64,000 nt of DNA from Saccharomonospora sp. NB11 (GTDB lineage Bacteria; Actinomycetota; Actinomycetes; Mycobacteriales; Pseudonocardiaceae). This document shows positions 40,596-48,295 of the stretch, one piece after another (the first letter of the stretch is position 1; every line of letters starts with the position of its first letter). A program made the position numbers and the translations under genes. Location of the stretch: positions 62,001 through 126,000 of the forward strand of contig NZ_JACBJG010000006.1 in NCBI RefSeq assembly GCF_015910535.1, written 5' to 3'. Below the pieces are notes generated by a model. That model did no database searches. It saw only the letters and a list, made by a program, of their open reading frames with translations, and was not told the origin of the DNA.

Positions 40596-41800
40596 TGGCG
40601 GTTGATGACCTCTGGTACCACCGCGCTCGTGATCCCGAGACGGGAGAGCGGTTGCCCACGAAGCGCCACGGCCGTGGCAAGCGGTGGCGGGTCCGCTGGA
40701 TCGACCCTGAGACGGGCCAGACTCGCACGCAGTTCTTCGAACGGCGGGCCGACGCCGAGCGACACGACGCCAACATGCGCGCGGACATCTCGCGCGGCCA
40801 GTACGTCGACCCTCGCGCGGGCAAGCTCACCGTCGCCGAGTACGCCGATCACTGGCGTCGGACCCAGCTCCACCGGCAGAGCACGGCCGAGCGAACCGAG
40901 CGGGTCATCCGGCGGCACATCGTGCCCGTGCTGGGTGCCTTGCCGCTGGCACAGGTGCGGAACTCGCACATCCGGGGATGGGTCAAGGATCGCGCGGAAC
41001 GTCTCGCGCCGAGCACGCTGGCGACCGTCTACCACGGCACGCTCGTGCCGCTGTTCAACGCGGCCGTCGCCGACAAGCGCATCGGCAGCACGCCGTGTGT
41101 CGGCATCCGGCTGCCGGAGATCCCGGACTCCCGGTACTACATCGCCAGGCCAGAGCAGGTGCATGCGCTTGCGGAGGCGCTGCCCGAGCGGTACCGCGCG
41201 ATCGTCTACCTCGCCGCTGGCTGTGGCTGGCGCGGCGGAGAAATCTTCGGCCTCGAACGCGACGCGATCGACTTCGAGCGCCGTGAGGTGCACGTCCGTC
41301 ACCAACTCACCGTCGTGACCGGGCGGAACCCGTTCCTCGCTCCGCCGAAGACCAAGACCAGCATCCGGACGAACGAGCTGCCCGTGGTCGCGACGGAGGC
41401 GCTGCGCCACCACCTGGACACGTTCCGGCCGCTGCCCGAGGAGATCGACGACGAGACGGACCCACGCCGGCCGATCCGACGCCCGGTCGATCTCGTGTTC
41501 ACGCGCGGAGACGGCCGGCCGATCCACCGGTCGGACTGGTCGTACATCTGGCGGCCCGCGGTGGGGAAGGTGGGACTGCCGAAGGGGTTCGGCCTGCGTG
41601 ACCTGCGGCACTACTTCGCCACGGTGCTGATCTTCGGCGGAGCCAACGTCAAGACGGTCCAGCTCGCGATGGGGCACACGACGCCGACGGTCACGTTGAA
41701 CACTTATGTCGGCTACTGGCCGGACGCCGTGGACCAGACTCGCTCGCTGGTGGACTCCGCCCTCGGTTGTACCGGGGATGTACCCGGCGGCACCGACTAG
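40595..41800 (+). CDS. int: Tyrosine site-specific integrase
   Basis: 401-residue phage-type integrase. N-terminal arm-binding and SAM-like core-binding domains (about 30-170) precede the catalytic domain with Arg213 (CGWRGGE), the box II RDLRH (335-339, with Arg in the first His position), His361 (MGHTTP) and the nucleophile Tyr371 (LNTY). It ends 20 bp before the right att repeat, the usual int-att arrangement. It should catalyse integration into the yajQ 3' end and, with a directionality factor not seen here, excision. Confidence 0.93.
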   Translation: MAVDDLWYHRARDPETGERLPTKRHGRGKRWRVRWIDPETGQTRTQFFERRADAERHDANMRADISRGQYVDPRAGKLTVAEYADHWRRTQLHRQSTAERTERVIRRHIVPVLGALPLAQVRNSHIRGWVKDRAERLAPSTLATVYHGTLVPLFNAAVADKRIGSTPCVGIRLPEIPDSRYYIARPEQVHALAEALPERYRAIVYLAAGCGWRGGEIFGLERDAIDFERREVHVRHQLTVVTGRNPFLAPPKTKTSIRTNELPVVATEALRHHLDTFRPLPEEIDDETDPRRPIRRPVDLVFTRGDGRPIHRSDWSYIWRPAVGKVGLPKGFGLRDLRHYFATVLIFGGANVKTVQLAMGHTTPTVTLNTYVGYWPDAVDQTRSLVDSALGCTGDVPGGTD

Positions 41801-41820
41801 CGCATCACCGCAGGTCACGC

Positions 41821-41850
41821 AGCGAGCATCACCGGTAGTTGGTGAACTGC
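41821..41850. repeat. attR: 30-bp direct repeat inside yajQ 3' end
   Basis: Second copy of the att core; it supplies the last codons and stop of yajQ, so the host gene stays intact. The 9-bp word GCATCACCG also occurs 24 bp to the left (41802), a possible arm site. Confidence 0.9.
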
Positions 41851-42320
41851 AACGCGATGCCGAAGTCCTCGTTCTTCAGCAGCGCGATGACCTCCTGGAG
41901 GTGGTCCTTCTTCTTGCCGGACACCCGGAGCTGGTCGCCCTGGATCTGGGCCTGGACGCCCTTGGGGCCCTCGTCGCGGATGAACTTGGCGATCTTCTTC
42001 GCCTTGTCCGACTCGATGCCCTCGATGATCTTGCCGTTGATCTTGTAGATCTTGCCGGACACCGCGGGCTCACCGGCCTCGAACGCCTTCAGCGAGATGC
42101 CTCGCTTGATCAGCTTCTCCTTGAAGACCTCCACCGCCGCCTTCGCGCGCTCCTCGGTCTCGGCCTCGATCGTCACGGCATGCTCACCGGCCCACTCGAC
42201 CTTGGCGCCGGTGCCGCGGAAGTCGAAGCGCGTCGACAACTCCTTGCTCGCCTGGTTCAGCGCGTTGTCCACCTCCTGACGGTCGACCTTGCTGACGACG
42301 TCGAAAGAGGGATCGGCCAC
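41829..42320 (-). CDS. yajQ: YajQ family cyclic di-GMP-binding protein
   Basis: 163-residue protein of standard family length from GTG 42320 ([20 protein letters not shown] start). YajQ has two ferredoxin-like domains and binds nucleotides; some members are c-di-GMP effectors. The motifs FDFRGT, KRGI and the end LQFTNYR are typical. The final codons lie in the att site of the neighbouring element. The frame continues upstream but without homology. Confidence 0.93.
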   Translation of the reverse strand: MADPSFDVVSKVDRQEVDNALNQASKELSTRFDFRGTGAKVEWAGEHAVTIEAETEERAKAAVEVFKEKLIKRGISLKAFEAGEPAVSGKIYKINGKIIEGIESDKAKKIAKFIRDEGPKGVQAQIQGDQLRVSGKKKDHLQEVIALLKNEDFGIALQFTNYR

Positions 42321-42436
42321 GTCACACACCTCGTCGTTTCGGCTGTTGGATGGCTCCACCCTAGCCACCGCCAACCCCACCGATCGGGCGAGTTGCGCAT
42401 TCGCTATCCTGAGTACCGGCCGGGATGACCGGACAC

Positions 42437-42518
42437 GGCGGGTTACCCGAGTGGCCAAAGGGATCTGACTGTAAATCAGACGGCTCAGCCTACGGGGGTT
42501 CGAATCCCTCACCCGCCA
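42437..42518 (+). tRNA. tRNA-Tyr (GTA)
   Basis: 82-nt class II tRNA with a long variable arm. Acceptor stem GGCGGGT (42437-42443) pairs with ACCCGCC (42511-42517). Anticodon GTA is at 42471-42473. CCA is not encoded. Confidence 0.95.
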
Positions 42519-42529
42519 CAAGCAGGCGA

Positions 42530-42568
42530 AACGCCCCGCTGACCTGGGAGACCAGGCGGCGGGGCGTT
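42530..42568. terminator. Terminator after tRNA-Tyr / amidase
   Basis: A 10-bp stem (AACGCCCCGC at 42530-42539 with 42559-42568) between the tRNA and the convergent amidase gene. Confidence 0.75.
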
Positions 42569-42617
42569 CGTCGTTCGTGGGGCGCTCGGCGGGTGGCCGG
42601 AGCCACGCCGACCCCGG

Positions 42618-44108
42618 TCACAACGCCGGTTCGTCCTGCGCCCACGGGTGTTCGGCTTCGAGTTGGGTCGCCAGCGCCAGCAGGGTCGGTTCACTGCCGA
42701 GCCCGCCGACGAACTGCACGCCGAGCGGCAGACCCGACGCGGTGCGGTGCAGGGGCACCGACATCGCGGGCCTGCCGGTGATGTTCGCGAGCTGCGTGAA
42801 CGGCACGGGCGCGAGGTTCGCGAGGATCTGGTCGTTCCACAGCTTCGTCTTGGTGGCGATGCCGGTGAGCCGCAGCCGCAACAGCAGCTCCCCACCGAGC
42901 CGCAGCAGCGGGGGAGTGGCCAGCTCGCCGACCCGCACCGGGGGCCGCGCCAGCGTCGGCGTCAGCAGCAGGTCGAACCGCTCGTGGAACGCGGCCAGCG
43001 CGCGGGTGTGGATGTTCCAGCGCTCGCGGGACATTGCGTAGTCCGCTGCCCGCAACCCTCGCGCCGCCGCGGCGAGCAGGCGGTTGTCCACCTCGAACTC
43101 GCGGTCGCGGGCGCCGGTGAACTCCTTGATCTGGTCGATCGTGGCCGCCGTCTGCGCCGACCACATGGTCATGAAGTCGCGCGCCAACGCCACGCCGTCG
43201 ATGCCGGGGTCGGCGGGCTCGACGTCGTGTCCCAGCTTGTCGAGCAGAGCGGCTGCCTGCTCGACGGCGGTGACGGCCTCGGCGTCGACGGGGGTGCCGA
43301 GCGGGGAGCGAGTGGTGAAGCCGATGCGCAGTCGCGGCGGGGTCCGGCGGGCGAGTTCGGCATACGGCGTGTCGGGCACGGCGGGCAGGTACGGGCCGCC
43401 GAGGTCGGGCGTCCGGGTCAACACGTCCAGCATTGCCGCCGTGTCGCGCACGGTCCGCGACACGACGCCGTCGGTGGCCGCACCGGAGAGCGCTTCGGCC
43501 CGGTCCGGACCCGACGGGACGAGCCCTCGACCCGGCTTCAGCCCGAAGATGCCGCAGCAGGCTGCGGGGATGCGGATCGACCCGCCGCCGTCGCTCGCCC
43601 CGGCCATCGGCACGATCCCCGCCGCGACCGCCGCCGCCGCGCCGCCGGACGACCCGCCGGGCGTGTGCGCGAGGTTCCACGGATTGCGGGTCACGCCGGT
43701 GGCCTTCGGCTCGGTGACCGCCTTGGTGCCGAATTCGGACGTGGCGGTCTTGCCGAAGATCACGAGCCCGGCGTCCAGCCACCGCTGCACCACCACACTG
43801 TGTCGCGAGGCGGAATGGCGCTGCAACGACCGCGAGCCGCTGCCCGTGGGGACTCCCGCGTAGTCCTGGGACAGGTCCTTGAGCAGAAACGGCACGCCCG
43901 CGAACGGTCCGGACAGGGTGTCGGCCGTCTGCCGACGGGCGAGGTCGTCCATCCTGCGCACGATCGCGTTGAGTCGGCCGTCGACCCGGTCGGCGCGCGC
44001 GATCGCCGCGTCCAACAACTCGGCGGGGGACACCTCACCTCGGGCCACCAGTTCCGCCAACCCCACCGCGTCGTACGACCGGTATTCCTCGTAGGTCATC
44101 GCTGCCAT
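42618..44108 (-). CDS. Amidase signature family hydrolase
   Basis: 496-residue amidase (GatA-like fold). The Ser-cisSer-Lys triad is evident: Lys77 (FLLKD), cis-Ser153 in PGGSSGG, and nucleophile Ser177 in SDGGGSIRIPA. ATG 44108 is preferred; GTG 44117 and ATG 44099 are alternatives. It is isolated, without GatB/GatC, so it is more likely a stand-alone amide hydrolase (aryl/alkyl amides, peptides or 6-aminohexanoate-type substrates) than a tRNA amidotransferase subunit. The substrate cannot be stated. Confidence 0.88.
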   Translation of the reverse strand: MAAMTYEEYRSYDAVGLAELVARGEVSPAELLDAAIARADRVDGRLNAIVRRMDDLARRQTADTLSGPFAGVPFLLKDLSQDYAGVPTGSGSRSLQRHSASRHSVVVQRWLDAGLVIFGKTATSEFGTKAVTEPKATGVTRNPWNLAHTPGGSSGGAAAAVAAGIVPMAGASDGGGSIRIPAACCGIFGLKPGRGLVPSGPDRAEALSGAATDGVVSRTVRDTAAMLDVLTRTPDLGGPYLPAVPDTPYAELARRTPPRLRIGFTTRSPLGTPVDAEAVTAVEQAAALLDKLGHDVEPADPGIDGVALARDFMTMWSAQTAATIDQIKEFTGARDREFEVDNRLLAAAARGLRAADYAMSRERWNIHTRALAAFHERFDLLLTPTLARPPVRVGELATPPLLRLGGELLLRLRLTGIATKTKLWNDQILANLAPVPFTQLANITGRPAMSVPLHRTASGLPLGVQFVGGLGSEPTLLALATQLEAEHPWAQDEPAL

Positions 44109-44217
44109 GTGCGTCACCCGCCTTCGTCGCCTCCTGATTCAACGCGTCACACCACGCTTCGTCACGCTCCGGGGCCGGAATGTGTCTACGCGTCGCGTCT
44201 CTGTGCGCTTCGCGCGG

Positions 44218-45102
44218 TCAGTGACCGTGGAAGGCCTGGTAGATCACCACGCAGGCCACGGTGGTGAGGACCGCGATGACGGCCAACACCACGAGGGTGG
44301 GCCAGCCCCGCCTGGCCGAGGCCGTCGCCGACGCGGCAGCGGGGGCAGGCCGTTGTGCTGGTGGGCGTGGGCTTGCGGGTGAGCGGTACTGCGGCACGGG
44401 CGACACCTTTGTCGGTGCCGGGCGTGGTGCCGATGTGGCCTTCTTTGTCGGAGTCGGGCGTTGCACGGGCGGCGCGGCTGGCTTCGCGGGCGGGGTCGGC
44501 TTCGGCGCCGTCGGAACAGCCGGCACGGAGGTGGGACGGTCGGCTGTGGGGAGGGTGTCGGGGAAGCCGTCGGCGAGTAGCTCCTCGCGGGTGGGGGCGA
44601 GGGTGTGCAGGTCGAGAGCGCGGCAGGCGTCGAGAACGGTGTCGGCACTCCAACCCGGGCGCCCGGTCCGGTCGCGCATCTGGTGCACCAGCCGCCGCAG
44701 CATCTTGCGTTGCGCCAGCACCACGTCGATACCGGGGCCGACATTGCGGGTGTCCCCGAGCTTCAGTTCGGTTTTCGGGATGACGACGAGGACCACCGCC
44801 CCTCGGACGAAACCCACGTTCAACCCGGCGGCTTCGAGCGCGTTCTTGGTGTCGAACAACCCGCCACGGAGCTGTTCGTGCGGATTCGCCGTGGCCAGCG
44901 TGTGCAGGGCAGCGGGCTCGCCGTCGACCAACCACGGCCCGTTCAACGGCACCGTCAACACGCCGGGCTGAGACCGAGTGAAGCCCTTGATCTCGCACAC
45001 CAGCAGCCCGTGCGGAGTGAACAACAACGCGTCCACCTGCCGCACCCCGGCTTTGCTGGGCACGTTGACATTGACCAACGCCAACCGGCAACGCGTACTC
45101 AC
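44218..45102 (-). CDS. NERD-domain protein with Pro-rich linker and C-terminal membrane anchor
   Basis: 294 residues, GTG start. The N-terminal part matches the core of the NERD (nuclease-related) domain: Asp24 in RQVDALLFTP and Glu37-x-Lys39 in LLVCEIKG give the PD-(D/E)xK-like triad. A long Pro/Ala/Thr-rich linker (about 178-262) leads to a single transmembrane helix (about 268-290) near the C-terminus. The NERD domain begins unusually close to the start, and an in-frame stop lies 8 codons upstream, so the first helix of the domain seems missing. Function of NERD proteins is unproven. Confidence 0.75.
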   Translation of the reverse strand: MSTRCRLALVNVNVPSKAGVRQVDALLFTPHGLLVCEIKGFTRSQPGVLTVPLNGPWLVDGEPAALHTLATANPHEQLRGGLFDTKNALEAAGLNVGFVRGAVVLVVIPKTELKLGDTRNVGPGIDVVLAQRKMLRRLVHQMRDRTGRPGWSADTVLDACRALDLHTLAPTREELLADGFPDTLPTADRPTSVPAVPTAPKPTPPAKPAAPPVQRPTPTKKATSAPRPAPTKVSPVPQYRSPASPRPPAQRPAPAAASATASARRGWPTLVVLAVIAVLTTVACVVIYQAFHGH

Positions 45103-45340
45103 CAGTCCACCCCCGCCACAGCCGTACTACCCGAGCCTCCGCTCTCGACAGGCCTTCGCCCGAGGTCCTCGGCCCCTTCTGCACACGCACCAGCACAACC
45201 GTCGACCGTAGTGATCACCAGATCACGCACGGTCCCGCCGAACGAGTGCACCTGCTCGGGAGGCGTCCGTCACGACGTCAGTCACCCGCACGTCAGCCTT
45301 CGCGTACTACCGGCTGCTCTGGGACCTCGGGTGAGTCGGT
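45103..45340. other. Short intergenic region
   Basis: About 240 bp between the NERD gene and the frameshifted tail ORF; no gene, repeat or terminator that I can support. Confidence 0.4.
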
Positions 45341-45757
45341 TCAGCGGCCGGGGTCGTCGTCCGGCAGCGAGCACTCCAGCCGGTAGTCCACGGTCACGTC
45401 ACGGTAGGTGTGCCGCGCTCGCACCGACGCGGGCAGGTTCACCCGGCGGCTGTCCGAACGCGAGCGGAACCCTTCGATGCCGTCGAAGGACACCTCGGTG
45501 TCCGGGTCCTCGTGCCAGCGCAGTCGTCGGCCGGTGACGTGCGCGGTGAATGCGATGTCGGCGGGCCCGTCGCGATCGGGAGCGTGGGCGTCGTCGGCCT
45601 CGGGGGTGCGCTCGGAGGTGGATTCGGAGTCGGTCACGGCCGAGGCCTGCGGCGTTTTGGGGCGGCGCGGCGGCGCGACTCCCTGGGCGACGACCTCCGG
45701 TGTCTGGGCCTCGGCTGGGGCCGAGGTTCGGGTTCGGAGTCCTCGTCGGATTCCCAC
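45341..45757 (-). CDS. Out-of-frame C-terminal ORF of the hendecad-repeat protein
   Basis: A reading frame of about 139 codons (possible GTG start 45757) that overlaps the end of the repeat-protein gene in the -1 frame. From about 45720 downward this frame has normal GC3-rich codons and encodes a plausible domain (DIAFTAHVTGRRLRWHE...VTVDYRLECSLPDDD). The upstream gene's own last ~28 codons (Arg-rich, with AGA, CCA and AAA codons) look non-coding. I infer that the two were one protein joined by a -1 shift (mutation, sequencing error or less likely programmed frameshifting). Confidence 0.5.
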   Translation of the reverse strand: MGIRRGLRTRTSAPAEAQTPEVVAQGVAPPRRPKTPQASAVTDSESTSERTPEADDAHAPDRDGPADIAFTAHVTGRRLRWHEDPDTEVSFDGIEGFRSRSDSRRVNLPASVRARHTYRDVTVDYRLECSLPDDDPGR

Positions 45758-46749
45758 TCGTCGTCGGACTCCCACTCGTCGTCGGCTTCGGGCTGGTCGC
45801 GCGGCGGGGCCTCGTCGTCTGCGTCGTCGGTGACATCCTCGTCGTCGCCCGTGAGTGGGCCCGTGACGTCGTCGAGCGAGTCGGTGACGTCGCGAGCGGT
45901 ACCGCCGACGTCCTCCACGGCGCGTCCGGTACCGCGTCCCACGTCCTCGGCAGTGCGAGCGGCTCCGGTGCTCACGTCTTCGACGCCGCGTCCGGTACCG
46001 CGACCGACGTCGTCGACGGCACTTCCGGCTCCACGGCCGACGTCTTCCACGGCACCTCCGGCTCCGTGACCAACCTCGCCGACGGCGCGTCCGGTACCGC
46101 GGCCGACCTCGTCGACGGCACTTCCGGCTCCGCGACCGACGTCTTCGACCGCGCCGCCGGCGCCACGACCGACGTCCTCGACGGCACCTCCGGCACCGCG
46201 GCCGACCTCGTCCACGGCACTTCCGGCTCCGCGACCGACGTCCTCGATCGCGCGGCCTCCGCCCGCGCCGAGTTCGCCCACGGCGTCGCCTGCCCCACGC
46301 AGCACCGGTTCCGCGGCGCGGATGACGTGTTCGAGGATCTGCGGATTGCGGTCGATCGTCGTGAGGACGCGGTCGATGATCTGGGCGACGCGGTCGAGCC
46401 GGACTCGCAGTTGGGCCTGCGCTTGGACACCGGTGATCGTCAACGCCACCCTGCCCAACGCCACGTCCGCGCCCACGTGCAGCTTCAGCAGGTCGAGCAC
46501 GTCGGCGTGCAGCGACACGTGGGCGCGCAGGTCCTCGACGTCGAGGTCGATCTCGTCGACGGACAGGTTCGGGACGTCGAGGAACACGTCGGGTGCGGTC
46601 TCGCCGACCGGGGCGCCGCCCGGCTCGCGAGTGTGCGGGGTGCGGTCGGCCGCCGTGCCGGAGGACTCGGGGGACGAAGCTGACTCGGGGGACGGAGCTG
46701 ACTCGGAGGACTCGGCGGCCGCGTCCGGGTCGTCGTTCCATCGGCTCAC
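45634..46749 (-). CDS. Conserved actinobacterial protein with twelve 11-residue repeats
   Basis: 371 residues, GTG start. Residues 1-50 are acidic and disordered. Residues 52-150 form a conserved-looking domain (VFLDVPNLSVDEIDLDVEDL, then LTTIDRNPQILEHV) that I recall from hypothetical proteins of actinobacteria. Residues 151-289 are about twelve tandem 11-mers of consensus RGAGGAVEDVG, an Ala/Gly-rich amphipathic hendecad like those of LEA proteins. An acidic DDEWES duplicated stretch follows, then a poor-quality Arg-rich end that is probably out of frame. No enzymatic motif. A surface- or lipid-associated or stress-protective role is only a guess. Confidence 0.75.
   Translation of the reverse strand: MSRWNDDPDAAAESSESAPSPESASSPESSGTAADRTPHTREPGGAPVGETAPDVFLDVPNLSVDEIDLDVEDLRAHVSLHADVLDLLKLHVGADVALGRVALTITGVQAQAQLRVRLDRVAQIIDRVLTTIDRNPQILEHVIRAAEPVLRGAGDAVGELGAGGGRAIEDVGRGAGSAVDEVGRGAGGAVEDVGRGAGGAVEDVGRGAGSAVDEVGRGTGRAVGEVGHGAGGAVEDVGRGAGSAVDDVGRGTGRGVEDVSTGAARTAEDVGRGTGRAVEDVGGTARDVTDSLDDVTGPLTGDDEDVTDDADDEAPPRDQPEADDEWESDDEWESDEDSEPEPRPQPRPRHRRSSPRESRRRAAPKRRRPRP
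45883..46299 (-). repeat. 33-bp tandem coding repeats
   Basis: About twelve 33-bp units encode the 11-residue repeats. Several adjacent units are nearly identical at the DNA level, so copy number may vary between strains. Confidence 0.85.
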
Positions 46750-46829
46750 CAGGAACCACCTCTCACGGGGGAGGGACTCCTTGTCGAATACCCGTTCCCG
46801 GCGGCGTACACGACGTCGCTTGACCTGAG

Positions 46830-47285
46830 ATGGTTGGTGCCGACGAAGCGACGCACTCAGGACCTCGGCGGTCGTGTCTGCCCGTCATCGGACCTCGCTC
46901 CAGGACCAGATCGAGGCACTTGTGATCGGCGGGCCCCAGCCCCAGCCGTTCGGCGACAGCGTGGTGGAACAGCACGGTCGCCGTGCTTAGCGAGCTGGCC
47001 AGGATCACCGGGCTCACCAGCGGAGCGATCACCGGTGTCGTGGCTCGGTTGGAGGCAGCCGGTTTCCTGCGTCGCGAACCCGATCCTCAGGACCGGCGCA
47101 AGCAGTTGCTCCACTGCACGGAGCAGGCGCGACAACGCATCGGCGAGGTGTTCTCCGAGCTCGTCGACTTCTCGACGTTGTTGGCCGACTTCGATGCCGA
47201 CCAGCTCGCCACTGTCGCTCGCTTCCTCGACCGAGCGACCGAGGCCGCTCTCCGACAGGTCGCGCTGTTGCGCGCCATCCGATGA
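46830..47285 (+). pseudogene. MarR family regulator disrupted by an internal 109-bp inversion
   Basis: The C-terminal two thirds of a MarR protein (SELARITGLTSGAITGVVARL winged helix onward) read on the plus strand from 46989 to 47285. The missing N-terminal helices (LSTATVLFHHAVAERLG ... LERGPMTG) are encoded on the opposite strand of 46880-46988. Flipping exactly that segment restores one continuous 151-residue MarR frame from ATG 46830, with correct joins on both sides. The joints share only a CT/AG dinucleotide. In the present orientation no complete regulator can be made. The NTF2-like gene 22 bp downstream would be the likely target. Confidence 0.8.
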
Positions 47286-47307
47286 CCGAACCTTGAAGGA
47301 GACCAGC

Positions 47308-47799
47308 ATGAACCGCGATGAAGCCGAGGTGCGGGACCTTTTCCAGCGCATGTGTGCGGCGTGGACGGCAGGCGACGCCCACGCCTACGGCGAGCTGTTC
47401 ACCGAGGACAGCGACTACGTGAGCTTCGACGGCACCCGCGCGGAGGGACGCGCGCCGATGGTGGAGTCGCACGACCACCTGTTCCGCGGTGTGCTGGTCG
47501 GAAGCGCCCTGGTCGGTGAGGTGGAGTCCGTCCGGTTCCTGTCGGACGACGTCGCGCTCGTCCACAGCACGGGTTCCGTACTCGCGGCGTGGCGTTCCTC
47601 GATCCCGAAGCGGCGGCTCACACGCAACACCATCGTCTGCGTGCGCACGCCCGTCGGGTGGCGAATCGCCGCCGTCCACAACGGGCGGGTGCGGCCGATG
47701 TCCGTGCCGTCGGCGGACTCGCTTCCGGCGCGGATGGCCAGGGCGCTGGTCCGTCTGTCCGCGAAGTTCGGGCTGGGGCGAGCGGGCGTCACGGCCTGA
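47308..47799 (+). CDS. SgcJ/EcaC-type NTF2-like protein
   Basis: 163-residue NTF2/SnoaL-like fold protein: EVRDLFQRMCAAWTAGDAHAYGELFTEDSDYVSFDG is the typical N-terminal helix and pocket, RNTIVCVRTPVGWRIAAVHNGR the C-terminal strands. Members are small hydrolase/isomerase-like proteins, often of unknown substrate. AAGGAG at 47296-47301 supports ATG 47308. It was probably co-transcribed with the broken marR, whose loss may leave it derepressed. The 3' end overlaps the convergent DUF309 gene by 11 bp. Confidence 0.82.
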   Translation: MNRDEAEVRDLFQRMCAAWTAGDAHAYGELFTEDSDYVSFDGTRAEGRAPMVESHDHLFRGVLVGSALVGEVESVRFLSDDVALVHSTGSVLAAWRSSIPKRRLTRNTIVCVRTPVGWRIAAVHNGRVRPMSVPSADSLPARMARALVRLSAKFGLGRAGVTA

Positions 47800-48265
47800 G
47801 TCGAGGGGCGAGCGCGGCGGGGTCGGGTGGCGTGTCGTGGTGGGGCACGCTCTCGGCCAGCGCGGCGGCCCAGCCGCACAGGGCGGCGACCTCGATGCCG
47901 TGCGGGCGGGCGTCGGCGAAGGGGGCGATGTTGTCGGCACCGCGCCGCAGCAGCGCGACCGCGCCCGTCCGGTTGCCTCGCGCCGCGTGCGTGATCCCCA
48001 CTGCGAGTTGTGCGAGACCTCGCCACAACTGGCGCTCGGTGTCCGGCCCGGACTTCCACGCGTCCTCGAACACCTCGTGAGCGTGGAACGGCTTGCCCTC
48101 GTCGAGGAGTTGCTGCGCCTCCCGCAGCGTCTCCTCGGGAGTGCGGGTGATCCCCTCGGGCTGGCGGGGAACTCCCGTCGCACCTCGCGGCAACGGCCTG
48201 CCGAGTCCGTCCCTCGGCCGCGCGTTGCGGGCCCGTCCTTCGGTGTCTCGGTCGCGGTCGGCCAC
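47789..48265 (-). CDS. DUF309 domain protein
   Basis: About 158 residues from GTG 48265 (GTG 48283 possible). The DUF309 helical core is FHAHEVFEDAWKSGP...LWRGLAQLAVGITHAARGNRTGAVALLRRG, with the conserved HxxHE-like and W residues. Function is unknown; the fold resembles a small all-helical metal-binding bundle. Confidence 0.8.
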   Translation of the reverse strand: MADRDRDTEGRARNARPRDGLGRPLPRGATGVPRQPEGITRTPEETLREAQQLLDEGKPFHAHEVFEDAWKSGPDTERQLWRGLAQLAVGITHAARGNRTGAVALLRRGADNIAPFADARPHGIEVAALCGWAAALAESVPHHDTPPDPAALAPRLRP

Positions 48266-48295
48266 GGATCGAGTGTGGCACACGACCGGCCGTGC

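Larger units (their letters stand above)
35916..41850. mobile_element. 5.9-kb integrated element (minimal AICE-like) in the 3' end of yajQ
   Basis: Bounded by identical 30-bp direct repeats. It contains, left to right, a DUF4145 gene (-), a structured non-coding region, GNAT (-), GntR (-), a small gene (+), repSA (+) and int (+), with int abutting the right att site. RepSA plus tyrosine integrase plus GntR regulator is the core of pSAM2-type actinomycete integrative and conjugative elements. No FtsK/SpoIIIE-like transfer gene, spread genes or recognisable xis are present, so it may replicate and excise but need help to move. Confidence 0.85.

Noticed and set aside
42437-42518. tRNA-Tyr as the attachment site of the integrated element
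   Set aside because: The 30-bp duplication is in the yajQ 3' end at 41821-41850; no part of the tRNA is duplicated at the left end.
45103-45340. A gene between the NERD protein and the frameshifted tail
   Set aside because: No frame with a plausible start, codon bias or conserved motif.
46867-46982. Inverted sites GGCGGTCGTG / CACGGTCGCC as recombinase sites for the MarR inversion
   Set aside because: They match at only 8 of 10 positions, and inversion between them would not restore the reading frame; the frame-restoring joints are at 46880 and 46988.
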